NCBI GenBank assembly: GCA_015065105.1
Contig: SVQZ01000005.1
Coordinates: 1 to 35,411, forward strand
Direction: 5' to 3'
Origin: Oscillospiraceae bacterium
GTDB taxonomy: Bacteria; Bacillota; Clostridia; Oscillospirales; CAG-272
DNA length: 35,411 nt
Made by a program: the position numbers and the translations under genes. Shown here in pieces: positions 8,331 to 15,439 of this stretch. The notes below the pieces were generated by a model. The model ran no database searches. It saw only the letters and a list, made by a program, of their open reading frames with translations, and was not told where the DNA came from. Every line of letters starts with the position of its first letter. The stretch's first letter is position 1.

Positions 8331-9004
8331 TGCAATATCCTCATTTTTCTCAGTTCTTCTTTTTTATCTCTGCTTATTCTGCAGCTTTCTACAGCCTTTT
8401 GTATAGTTTTATTATGTTCCCATACCGTAAGTCTTTTTTCCTTGAGATAAATCACGCTCTCTTCATACCGTTTTGCCAGAGCTGTAGCAAAATACCACGC
8501 CTTCATCATTTTTACGTAGTATTCATCACTTTTTACACCGGCAGCGATATCAAGATATTTTTCATCAAAATCTTCGTCAAGAAAATTATCCATTAGTTTT
8601 TTTATACCGTAACGTACCGTATAGGTATGCCCCGACAAAAGCCATTTTTCTATCTCTGAAAATGTTTTTTCAGGATATTTTTTCAGAATTTTCGGATTAG
8701 TACAGTCACAGCTTGCCCAATTATCCACATAAGGTAAAAATCGGTTAAGCTCTTTTATACACTCGTCATAATCACTTATCATCTCTATCAAAAAGCCGTG
8801 AAGATTATCTTCCTCATAGTATTCATGAGGCAAACGCTTTAAAAAATCCTTATATTCTCCGCCCTTATACAATTCCTTTGCAAATTCACGAAGCACAGGA
8901 GTACGTACACCTATAATTTTATTTTTTGGTACAGTGGGCATAAGCTTTGCCTGAAAATCGCGGTATAAAGGATCCTGCATTTCAAAAAGCTTAGTTTTTA
9001 TCAT
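8327..9004 (-). CDS. AlkD-like DNA alkylation repair protein
   Basis: A 225-residue HEAT-repeat-like protein of the DNA alkylation repair (AlkD/AlkC) superfamily, which excises N3- and N7-alkylated, often bulky, cationic bases without base flipping. The N-terminal region VPKNKIIGVRTPVLREFAKEL and the central WASCDCTNPKIL are typical. The Asp of WASCD is the likely equivalent of the catalytic Asp in characterised AlkD. Downstream helices carry YTVRYGIKKLM and AWYFATALAKRYE, which supply the basic and aromatic residues expected of the DNA-binding cleft. Length matches the family. It overlaps the TetR gene by 14 bases upstream and the exporter ATPase by four bases downstream, so it is an integral part of the regulator-exporter operon. 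Assignment to the family is firm. Enzymatic specificity is inferred. Confidence 0.88.
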   Translation of the reverse strand: MIKTKLFEMQDPLYRDFQAKLMPTVPKNKIIGVRTPVLREFAKELYKGGEYKDFLKRLPHEYYEEDNLHGFLIEMISDYDECIKELNRFLPYVDNWASCDCTNPKILKKYPEKTFSEIEKWLLSGHTYTVRYGIKKLMDNFLDEDFDEKYLDIAAGVKSDEYYVKMMKAWYFATALAKRYEESVIYLKEKRLTVWEHNKTIQKAVESCRISRDKKEELRKMRILQ

Positions 9005-9551
9005 TTTTAACTCCGTATTTACACTTTAAACCCTCAAAAACATCGGTTATCATCTTACTTATAAGTTCAACATCCAGATCAAGATAATTACTTGCTATAG
9101 TTGAAGCAATACCGTGAACAAAAAGCCATGTTTCAAGGTGAAACATTTTTGCATCTTCCAATGAAACATCCAGCAGCTCCATAAGCATTTGATATATGGG
9201 CTGTAAATCCTCGTCCCCTTGATATTCCCCTTCTCTGTTTCTCATATAAAGAAGCTTAAAAAGCTCTTTTTCTTCCTTTGCAAAGCATATATATCCCATA
9301 CCGTGGGTCTTATAAATCGGATATTTACCTGTTTGAGCCTCAACAAAGCTGTTATATATCTTATTTGCTTCTGCAATTAAGTCATCGTAAAGCTCATCCA
9401 TGGTTTTATAGTTTGAAAATATAGGCTGGGTTGAGCATTCAAGCTCCTTTGCCAAGGCTCTGGCATTAAGAGATTCTATACCGTTTTGCTTTACCATATC
9501 AACAGCCCTATTCAATATATCCTCTTTGGTTATTTTAACCTTCGGTGCCAT
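8991..9551 (-). CDS. TetR/AcrR family transcriptional regulator
   Basis: A 186-residue one-domain-plus-ligand-domain repressor. The N-terminal helix-turn-helix spans roughly residues 5-50 (ITKEDILNRAVDMVK, then ALAKELECSTQPIFSNYKTM, the TetR recognition-helix pattern). The C-terminal helical domain is family-specific and would bind an inducer. The frame is open to an ATG at 9590, but that falls at the predicted transcription start. I choose the ATG at 9551 because AGGGGG lies just upstream. It is the first gene of the operon with alkD and the ABC exporter and overlaps alkD by 14 bases. The palindrome at its own promoter suggests autorepression and co-repression of the operon. Confidence 0.92.
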   Translation of the reverse strand: MAPKVKITKEDILNRAVDMVKQNGIESLNARALAKELECSTQPIFSNYKTMDELYDDLIAEANKIYNSFVEAQTGKYPIYKTHGMGYICFAKEEKELFKLLYMRNREGEYQGDEDLQPIYQMLMELLDVSLEDAKMFHLETWLFVHGIASTIASNYLDLDVELISKMITDVFEGLKCKYGVKNDKN

Positions 9552-9569
9552 ATTGCCGCCCCCTTTCAT

Positions 9570-9624
9570 ATAACATATGTTATATATCATGTGTTATTAT
9601 ATCATCCGATTTCTCTTTTGTCAA
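9570..9624 (-). promoter_or_regulatory. Consensus promoter with overlapping TetR-type operator
   Basis: On the minus strand TTGACA (9624-9619) and TATAAT (9601-9596) are 17 bases apart. Downstream, a perfect 14-base palindrome ATAACATATGTTAT (9583-9570) is preceded by a related partial copy ATAACACATGAT (9598-9587) that overlaps the -10 box. Two adjacent ATAACA-ATG-type sites over the transcription start are what a self-regulating TetR protein would use. Confidence 0.85.
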
Positions 9625-9666
9625 CTGTTACATCAACAAAATAGATTTATATATTTTATTATTTTA

Positions 9667-9690
9667 ATACAAAAGCGGGCGTCGGCCCGC
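9667..9690 (-). terminator. GC-rich intrinsic terminator
   Basis: The minus strand reads GCGGGC-CGAC-GCCCGC followed by TTTTGTATT. It is a perfect 6-bp all-GC stem at 9675-9690. It lies upstream of the TetR promoter and would block read-through into that operon. Confidence 0.75.
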
Positions 9691-9743
9691 AGAGATGATC
9701 GGGCGTGAACCTTACATAAGCTTCTTTCTTCAGTGCCCGAAGC

Positions 9744-9761
9744 GGAGCAATTTCCTATAAA
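9744..9761. repeat. Post-terminator motif, copy 2
   Basis: Minus-strand TTTATAGGAAATTGCTCC, identical over 18 bases to copy 3 at 9839-9856. It follows directly on a run of six T (9769-9764). The next 20 or so bases also resemble copy 3 (both continue through CG-rich bases to GAAGAAA), so the similarity extends to about 36 bases. Confidence 0.75.
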
Positions 9762-9838
9762 CTAAAAAAGCGGCAAGTTGCCTCACCCAATTCCTCCCCA
9801 ATCTTTAGCGATTAACCGTTTCTTCGATCTCACGAGGT

Positions 9839-9856
9839 GGAGCAATTTCCTATAAA
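9839..9856. repeat. Post-terminator motif, copy 3
   Basis: Minus-strand TTTATAGGAAATTGCTCC located immediately after the T-rich tail of the Mini-III terminator. It is identical over 18 bases to copy 2 and over 14 bases to copy 1. Confidence 0.75.
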
Positions 9857-9857
9857 G

Positions 9858-9894
9858 TTAAAAATAACCCTTAAAAGCAATGCCTTTAAGGGTT
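9858..9894 (-). terminator. Intrinsic terminator of the Mini-III gene
   Basis: The arms 9866-9875 and 9885-9894 give a 10-bp stem AACCCTTAAA/TTTAAGGGTT, followed on the minus strand by ATTTTTAAC. It begins five bases after the stop codon of the Mini-III gene. Confidence 0.8.
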
Positions 9895-9898
9895 AAAT

Positions 9899-10270
9899 TT
9901 ATATCTGCTTAAAGCCTATATCGTAAAGCTCCTGCATTCTCTCGGTCTGTCCGTTCAGATAAAGGCAAGCAAAAAGAACCTCCAGCCCCGTTGCCTTTCT
10001 GTACTGTCCCGTACTTGCACTTTTAGGCGCAGAGGAGGTGCTGTGGTTTCTGCCTCTTTTATACCAATATACCTCTTCCTCGCTCAAATGCTCCATCATT
10101 TTATCCACCGCATCGCACTGTGCCGTGGCTTTAACATAATCAAGGGCAAGCTTATTCAGCTTTCCCGCATCCGCAACCCCGGATCTAACAAGCATTGTTC
10201 TTGTCATAAGCTCAAGAACGCTGTCACCGAGGTAAGCAAGAGCGGAGGGACTCATTTCATTTATCTGCAT
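9899..10270 (-). CDS. mrnC: Mini-ribonuclease III
   Basis: A 123-residue protein consisting of a single RNase III catalytic domain without a dsRNA-binding domain, the hallmark of Mini-III, which in Bacillus matures 23S rRNA ends. The signature segment is LAYLGDSVLELMTRTMLV, whose acidic residues belong to the metal site. The second conserved patch is RGRNHSTSSAPKSAS followed by YRKATGLEVLFACLYLNG. Length is at the short end of the usual size. It lies 51 bases downstream of the amidase with its own promoter, and is followed by a clear terminator. Confidence 0.93.
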   Translation of the reverse strand: MQINEMSPSALAYLGDSVLELMTRTMLVRSGVADAGKLNKLALDYVKATAQCDAVDKMMEHLSEEEVYWYKRGRNHSTSSAPKSASTGQYRKATGLEVLFACLYLNGQTERMQELYDIGFKQI

Positions 10271-10300
10271 AATAACTCCAATAAATTTTTAATTTATTAA

Positions 10301-10329
10301 AGTATATCACACTTTTTCAAATCATGCAA
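10301..10329 (-). promoter_or_regulatory. Promoter for the Mini-III gene
   Basis: On the minus strand TTGCAT (10329-10324) and TATACT (10306-10301) are 17 bases apart. The -35 box and start of the spacer overlap the last codons and stop of the amidase gene. Confidence 0.55.
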
Positions 10330-10888
10330 GACCGAAATAGCGGTTTATTCCGTTATATACACCTAAAGCAAAAAGCTGGGGATCTTCGCTCATCAATGCC
10401 GCATCTCCCGGATTTGTGATAAAGCCTAATTCTATAAGAGCTGCCGGCATTGCTGTCCTGCGCAGAACGTAAAGCGTAGGTCTTGCAAAAACACCTCTGT
10501 TGGGAAGTCCCGTTACATCACTTAAGCCTGTAAGTATGTTTTCCGCAAACTGCTGTGCCGCCCCTCCGAGACTGTAAACGTAACCCTCGCTTCCGGAGGC
10601 GCTTGTGATAGAAGAAGCGTTGGCATGAAGACTTATAAAATAATCCGCACCCCAGCTGTTTGCTGCATTTACTCTGGCGGCAAGGCTTTGAGCGTTGGTA
10701 GTACCAAGCTGTGTTTCGGGAGTAGGACGCGAAACAAGAACCTCGTAATTTCCGTTTTCCGATAGAAGCTGTGCCAATATTATTCCTATCTCATATGTAA
10801 GATCCTGCTCACGCAGTCCGTTTCCTTCCGCTCCCGCATTCGGATTCGTGGGATTATGCCCCTGATCTATAAAAATTTTAATTGCCAT
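10322..10888 (-). CDS. N-acetylmuramoyl-L-alanine amidase (Amidase_3)
   Basis: A 188-residue zinc amidase that cleaves the MurNAc-L-Ala bond of peptidoglycan. Zinc ligands are visible in DQGHN (H10), in the glutamate of GLREQDLTYEIG and in ISLHANAS; the catalytic glutamate is in AALIELGFITN. The protein is the bare catalytic domain, with no signal peptide, SPOR, SH3 or SLH module. This is unusual for a wall hydrolase and suggests an unconventional release route, a spore or phage-like lysis role, or use inside the mother cell. The start has GAGGTGA upstream. It is divergent from the ttcA-like gene. Confidence 0.9.
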   Translation of the reverse strand: MAIKIFIDQGHNPTNPNAGAEGNGLREQDLTYEIGIILAQLLSENGNYEVLVSRPTPETQLGTTNAQSLAARVNAANSWGADYFISLHANASSITSASGSEGYVYSLGGAAQQFAENILTGLSDVTGLPNRGVFARPTLYVLRRTAMPAALIELGFITNPGDAALMSEDPQLFALGVYNGINRYFGLA

Positions 10889-10919
10889 AAAAAATCACCT
10901 CATTATTATTATATTTACC

Positions 10920-10948
10920 TTTACTTTTTTTCGTTCTTATGGTAAAAT
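10920..10948 (+). promoter_or_regulatory. Putative promoter for the ttcA-coaD-plsC run
   Basis: TTTACT (10920-10925) and TAAAAT (10943-10948) are separated by 17 bases, with TATGG just before the -10 box. This is a moderate match, 29 bases ahead of the ATG. Confidence 0.45.
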
Positions 10949-10977
10949 GAATTAATTATACGAAAAGGCATAGTTAT

Positions 10978-11748
10978 ATGAAATTTAACAAGATAAGAAG
11001 ATTACTCAGCTGTACACGCCGCTGTGTGGATGATTACAATATGATAGAAGAGGGAGACAGAATTGCCGTAGGGCTTTCGGGAGGCAAGGACTCCTGTGCC
11101 CTGCTCTGTACCCTTCGCGATCTGGCACTCTTTTATCCCAAGAAATTTGAGGTTATGGGAATCACCGTTGACCTTGGCTTTGAAGGAAGCGACTATTCCG
11201 AAACAGAGCTTTTCTGCCGTGAGATAGGGGTTGAATATATAGTAAAAAAGACCTCTATTGCAGAAATAATATTTGATATACGCAAGGAATCCAACCCCTG
11301 CGCCCTTTGTGCAAAGATGCGGCGCGGAGTACTGAACGAAACGGCAAAGGAGGCGGGCTGCAATAAGGTAGCCTTGGGTCATCATTACGACGACGCAATA
11401 AACACCTTTATGCTGAACCTTGTTCATGAAGGACGAATAGCGTCCTTTTCCCCCGTTACCTATCTTTCAAACGTTGACCTGACGGTAATACGTCCCTTAT
11501 CCTACTGCCCCGAAAAGGATATTGAGTATTTCGCAAGACAGAATACTCTCCCTGTTTCAAAAAGTCTCTGTCCCGAAGACAAGCATACCGAAAGAGAGAG
11601 TATAAAACAGCTTGTAGATAGCCTCGACCGTGAATATGAGGGCTTCAAGCACCGTGTATTTCATGCAATGCAAAAGCAGAATGTTTCAAGATGGGGCAAA
11701 AATCAGAAATTTATAAAAGCAGACAACCCCGAGGATACTAAATTTTAG
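10978..11748 (+). CDS. TtcA-like tRNA sulfurtransferase / PP-loop ATPase
   Basis: A 256-residue PP-loop protein of the TtcA/TtuA type. The ATP-binding loop is SGGKDS (residues 34-39). A CALC pair follows in NPCALCAKMRRG, which with another cysteine holds the Fe-S cluster used for tRNA thiolation, and GHHYDDAINTFMLN is the conserved C-terminal half of the active site. In TtcA the product is 2-thiocytidine at tRNA position 32. Other PP-loop enzymes share the fold, so the exact modified base is inferred. The coaD start lies nine bases after its stop, so they are likely co-transcribed. Confidence 0.85.
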   Translation: MKFNKIRRLLSCTRRCVDDYNMIEEGDRIAVGLSGGKDSCALLCTLRDLALFYPKKFEVMGITVDLGFEGSDYSETELFCREIGVEYIVKKTSIAEIIFDIRKESNPCALCAKMRRGVLNETAKEAGCNKVALGHHYDDAINTFMLNLVHEGRIASFSPVTYLSNVDLTVIRPLSYCPEKDIEYFARQNTLPVSKSLCPEDKHTERESIKQLVDSLDREYEGFKHRVFHAMQKQNVSRWGKNQKFIKADNPEDTKF

Positions 11749-11757
11749 GAGGATGAA

Positions 11758-12225
11758 ATGAAAAATACAGCTATTTATCCCGGCTCCTTTGACCCCTTTA
11801 CAAACGGGCATCTGGATATAGTACGTAAAGCCGCAGCTATTTTCAATAAGGTTTACGTTATAATCGGTACAAACGCAACGAAAAAACGAAGCTTCACCGC
11901 TGAGATAATGAAGCCGGCTATTGAAAAGGCTTTACTCGACAACGGACTCGACAACTGTGAGGTGTGCATATATGACGGACTTGTGGCGGAATTTGCCGCA
12001 GAGCATAATGCAGGCTATATGATAAGAGGGCTTCGTAATAATATGGATTACAATTACGAAGAAAACATTGCGGAGATAAACAAGCTTATAAACCCGGATC
12101 TTGAATACGTGTATTTCCGGGCGGATAACGTTGCGGTCTCCTCCTCAATGGTAAAGGAGCTCGCTTATTACGGCAAGGACGTCGGGAAATACGTACCTCA
12201 AGCGGTATTAGAGCTTTTTAACTAA
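11758..12225 (+). CDS. coaD: Phosphopantetheine adenylyltransferase
   Basis: A 155-residue enzyme for the penultimate step of CoA synthesis (4'-phosphopantetheine plus ATP to dephospho-CoA). The nucleotidyltransferase motif is YPGSFDPFTNGHLDIV at the N-terminus. YMIRGLRNNMDYNYE carries the conserved RGLR-D, and SSSMVKELAYYGKDV is the C-terminal ISST-like motif. Length is standard. An AGGAGG site sits six bases before the ATG. It lies between a tRNA-modification gene and a lipid acyltransferase gene on the same strand. Confidence 0.96.
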   Translation: MKNTAIYPGSFDPFTNGHLDIVRKAAAIFNKVYVIIGTNATKKRSFTAEIMKPAIEKALLDNGLDNCEVCIYDGLVAEFAAEHNAGYMIRGLRNNMDYNYEENIAEINKLINPDLEYVYFRADNVAVSSSMVKELAYYGKDVGKYVPQAVLELFN

Positions 12226-12250
12226 AGTTTTTTGTGGAAGGAAAGCTTTG

Positions 12251-13534
12251 GTGGATGATATGATGGATGTAAATTACAAAAATAAAAAACGTTATAATAC
12301 GGGTAAAAAGCCGATACGCCAGCCCCTTATAATAGTTGGTCTTATTGCTCTTTTATCAAGAATAATGCTTATCGGCAAAAAGTATAAGCTTGAAAAGATA
12401 AACATGGACGGACTAAAGCCCCCTTATATTCTTTTCAGTAACCATATGTATTTCATCGATTTTGAGATCGCGGCAATGGGTACATTTCCACACCGCGTAA
12501 ACAATATCGTAAGTATAGACGGATATTACCGCCGTCCCTGGCTTATGGAGCTTATAGGCGCTATCTGCAAAAGAAAATACGTTGCAGAGCTCAACACGCT
12601 TCGCTCTATAAAACACGTGCTTAAAAAGGGCGATATACTTTGTATGTATCCCGAGGCAAGATATACACCCATAGGCGCTACCTCCTTTCTGCCCGACACT
12701 CTTGGTCAGATGGTTAAGATGAACAAGGTTCCTTTAGTGGTAATAAAGCATCACGGGAATCATCTTCATACCCCCTTTTGGAATTTCAGAAAGCCCCGTA
12801 AGGTTCCGATGTATGCAACTATGACCCAGGTGCTCACAGCAGAGCAGGTACAGGAGCTTTCGGTTGAAGAGATAAATAAAGTCATTAAAGAAGCCATGAG
12901 CTACGACGAATACAAATACCAGAAGGAAAATAACATAAAGATAACCGAGCCCTTCCGCGCCGAGGGACTTCATAAGGTGCTTTATCAGTGCCCCTGCTGT
13001 AAAACCGAATCGAAAATGGATTCAAAGGGTACCGAAATATTCTGTACAGAATGCGGTAAGCGTTGGAATCTTGAAGAGAACGGTGAGCTTCGTGCCATAG
13101 AGGGCGAAACCGAATTTTCTCATATTCCCACATGGTTTGAATGGGAAAGAGAAAACGTCAGGGCACAGATCGAGCGAGGTGAATATCACTTTGAGGATGA
13201 GGTCGAGGTATATTCTCTTCCCCGTTGCTGGCGCTTTGAAAAGCTTGGAAAGGCTTACGTTACCCATACCCCCGAAAAGGGATTTGTTCTAAAGGGTCAC
13301 TACAGAGGCGAGGACTATGAGATACAGCGTTCCCCCAAAGCTACAAACAGCTTGCATATTGAATATGATTACTGCTACATAAAGCCCTTTGACTGTTTTG
13401 ATATCTCAACAGAAAACGATTCCTTCTATTGCTATCCCGCAAAGCAAAACGTTATAACAAAATTAGCCTTTGCGGTTGAAGAGCTTTACAAGCTCGAAAT
13501 GAAGAGCAAAGAAAAAGCAAAACAGGCCAAATAA
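12251..13534 (+). CDS. PlsC-like acyltransferase with zinc-ribbon and C-terminal domain
   Basis: A 427-residue protein. The N-terminal half is a lysophospholipid acyltransferase: NHMYFID gives the H-x4-D catalytic motif and MYPEARYTP is the PEGTR-like second block, so an acyl-CoA or acyl-ACP dependent transfer to a phospholipid precursor is expected. This is followed by a four-cysteine zinc ribbon (C247/C250 and C265/C268 in CPCC and CTEC) and about 150 further residues that I do not recognise. Plain PlsC proteins are near 200-250 residues, so more than a third is extra. Candidate starts are TTG 12248, GTG 12251 and ATG 12260/12263; GGAAGGAAAG at 12236-12245 favours TTG or GTG. Confidence 0.8.
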   Translation: MDDMMDVNYKNKKRYNTGKKPIRQPLIIVGLIALLSRIMLIGKKYKLEKINMDGLKPPYILFSNHMYFIDFEIAAMGTFPHRVNNIVSIDGYYRRPWLMELIGAICKRKYVAELNTLRSIKHVLKKGDILCMYPEARYTPIGATSFLPDTLGQMVKMNKVPLVVIKHHGNHLHTPFWNFRKPRKVPMYATMTQVLTAEQVQELSVEEINKVIKEAMSYDEYKYQKENNIKITEPFRAEGLHKVLYQCPCCKTESKMDSKGTEIFCTECGKRWNLEENGELRAIEGETEFSHIPTWFEWERENVRAQIERGEYHFEDEVEVYSLPRCWRFEKLGKAYVTHTPEKGFVLKGHYRGEDYEIQRSPKATNSLHIEYDYCYIKPFDCFDISTENDSFYCYPAKQNVITKLAFAVEELYKLEMKSKEKAKQAK

Positions 13535-13570
13535 AAATATAATCTTTTTCTGTCAACCGCATATCGCTTA

Positions 13571-13599
13571 TTGACAATTATCGGGTAATGTGCTATAAT
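13571..13599 (+). promoter_or_regulatory. Sigma-A promoter of the lipoprotein gene
   Basis: TTGACA (13571-13576) and TATAAT (13594-13599) lie 17 bases apart, 39 bases ahead of the GTG start. It is a full consensus match. Confidence 0.8.
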
Positions 13600-13637
13600 T
13601 TATTAACAAAATTTAAACATAACAGGAGATTATTACG

Positions 13638-15299
13638 GTGAATACTTTTAAACGTTTTTCTTTAATAGTTATTTCATTATTACTCATTTTTTCACTCACA
13701 TCCTGCACACTGCTTGAAAAGGCAAATGAGCTGAACCCCTTCACAAAAGCGAAGAAGGCGGAGGCTTCTATCGAAGATCCCGAGCTTAACACCCTGATAG
13801 ACAAAGCCGTTATGGCGTCAGTTCTCGCCGAAACGGAGGATATCAAGGCTGTGGGCAGCATATACACCGATGCGTGTATCGCAAAGACTGAAAATGATCT
13901 GCAAAAGGTTACAGATACATATACCGCACACCTTGAAGAAATTACCGAAAACGGATTCTACGTAAGAAGCGGAGACCTTGACGGCGACGGAGAGAAGGAA
14001 AAGATATATACCATAAACAAGCTTTCTGCCGATTGGTCCGGTAAGGACAAGCTCTTTGATGACGATTTTATGCTTGAAGAGTCAGCCTTTAGCGGTAATT
14101 ATCTTGTTATAATATATCTTGACGAATATGACGGCCATACCGTTATACAGACAAAGTCGATTCCCGACGTATCCGCAACAAAGGAGCTTTATATCGGAGG
14201 TAAAGACGGTGTCATCTCCCTTGCTCTTCCCACAGGAGATCTTATGGTCTATACAGTAGATGCCGAAACCGTTATCTCTTCCAATATAAACAATGCAGTG
14301 CGTTATTACGGAAATTATATTAAGAGCATCGGCGGCTCCGAGATCAGGGCAATGAATTCGGATATATGCGATATTAACGGCGACGAGGTAGTTTTTGTCT
14401 ATTCAATAGACGGAACCTATTACGTTGATATGCTTTATATGAATCAGGGTAAGCTCGTAAAATTCCATTCCGCTTCGGATAACGACAACAAAGCGGTGTT
14501 CGCTGTAAATTATGAATCCAACGCATACGTTATGGACTATTATCAGAACATCGAGCTTATAAGCGAAGATTACCAGATGGATTATTCCTTCGTTCTCTAT
14601 CGCTTCAATTCAAAGTTTGAGATGATCGAATCAGAAAGCTTATCTATCTCAAGATTAAGCTCCGAGCCCTCAACAGATGAAGAAATGAAATTTTTCAGAG
14701 TATTCAACGGACATCTTTTAAACTCTGTTGTTTGCAACGACCCCTTTGAGATCTCCGGCTACCGTACCACAATAAGCGAGAGTGAGGTAAATATCGACGA
14801 TATGCTTATCGTTAAGATAGCAAACTGCAGTACCGCAAAAACAGGTATAGTAAACGTACCCGAAACCTCCTTCCTCTTTATGCGTACAGGCCCCTCAAAG
14901 AGCTATGCACAGGTTCTTGTAAACGAATACGACCCCGACAGCTTCATCAGACTCCTCAAGGGTACTCCTGTAACCATAATAGATACCGTAAACACAGGCG
15001 ACACCGAGAATCCCATCTGGCTCAAGATCCAGGTTAAATACGGTGATAAGATATTCGTAGGATACTCTTCGCAGACCTATATCGACGTAAATGACGTACC
15101 GATAGTAACAATGGGTAGTATTCTTGATATAGATACCACCGCAGATATTGCAGGTGTTACATGGAGATCCAACGATCCCTCTATCGCAACCGTTGACGAA
15201 AACGGAATAGTTTCCGCTGTATCTCCCGGCTTGGTTATGATAACCGCAACCTCCGATGCCGGCAACAGCGACTCATGTCTCGTTTTTGTTCATCAGTGA
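13638..15299 (+). CDS. Lipoprotein with SH3-like and Big2-type domains
   Basis: A 553-residue predicted lipoprotein starting at GTG with AGGAGA eight bases upstream. A short basic N-terminus and hydrophobic core end in the lipobox LTSC (Cys near residue 23). A calcium-loop-like DLDGDGEKE occurs near residue 115. The long middle section is beta-rich and not recognised. Around residues 410-480 a bacterial SH3-like region begins at SFLFMRTGPSKSYAQV, a typical opening for modules that bind cell-wall peptides. The last 50 residues form a Big2-like Ig fold (TWRSNDPSIATVDENGIVSA). Together this suggests a surface-anchored protein that contacts peptidoglycan. No enzymatic motif is seen, and the function is unknown. 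Confidence 0.85.
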   Translation: MNTFKRFSLIVISLLLIFSLTSCTLLEKANELNPFTKAKKAEASIEDPELNTLIDKAVMASVLAETEDIKAVGSIYTDACIAKTENDLQKVTDTYTAHLEEITENGFYVRSGDLDGDGEKEKIYTINKLSADWSGKDKLFDDDFMLEESAFSGNYLVIIYLDEYDGHTVIQTKSIPDVSATKELYIGGKDGVISLALPTGDLMVYTVDAETVISSNINNAVRYYGNYIKSIGGSEIRAMNSDICDINGDEVVFVYSIDGTYYVDMLYMNQGKLVKFHSASDNDNKAVFAVNYESNAYVMDYYQNIELISEDYQMDYSFVLYRFNSKFEMIESESLSISRLSSEPSTDEEMKFFRVFNGHLLNSVVCNDPFEISGYRTTISESEVNIDDMLIVKIANCSTAKTGIVNVPETSFLFMRTGPSKSYAQVLVNEYDPDSFIRLLKGTPVTIIDTVNTGDTENPIWLKIQVKYGDKIFVGYSSQTYIDVNDVPIVTMGSILDIDTTADIAGVTWRSNDPSIATVDENGIVSAVSPGLVMITATSDAGNSDSCLVFVHQ

Positions 15300-15377
15300 T
15301 CAAAACGCCAATAGATATAGAATTCCACCCCAATTTTGAAAACAAACTCGATTATTTATTTGCAATCTATAAGTTAA

Positions 15378-15407
15378 AAAATTCCGAACCTTACGGTTCG
15401 GAATTTT
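15378..15407. terminator. Bidirectional intrinsic terminator
   Basis: A 13-bp perfect stem (15378-15390 with 15395-15407, core TTCCGAACC/GGTTCGGAA) has a TTAC loop and A/T tracts on both sides. It lies between the convergent lipoprotein genes and can serve both. Confidence 0.85.
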
Positions 15408-15439
15408 CCTTTTAAAATAAAGCTTTAAAATTAAAGCAA

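Larger units (their letters stand above)
9552..9898. other. Gene-free interval with terminators and repeat units
   Basis: No credible coding sequence is present in these 347 bases. Read on the minus strand, they hold the Mini-III terminator and then two units of about 95 bases that each begin TTTATAGGAAATTGCTCC and end near a T-tract (units 9762-9856 and about 9667-9761). A GC-rich terminator follows, and then the TetR promoter and operator. The upstream transcript is therefore well insulated from the exporter operon. Confidence 0.6.

Noticed and set aside
9592-9898. Repeat motif considered as an insertion-sequence end or att site
   Set aside because: No transposase or integrase gene, no inverted terminal copies and no target-site duplication were seen; the copies are all in the same orientation.
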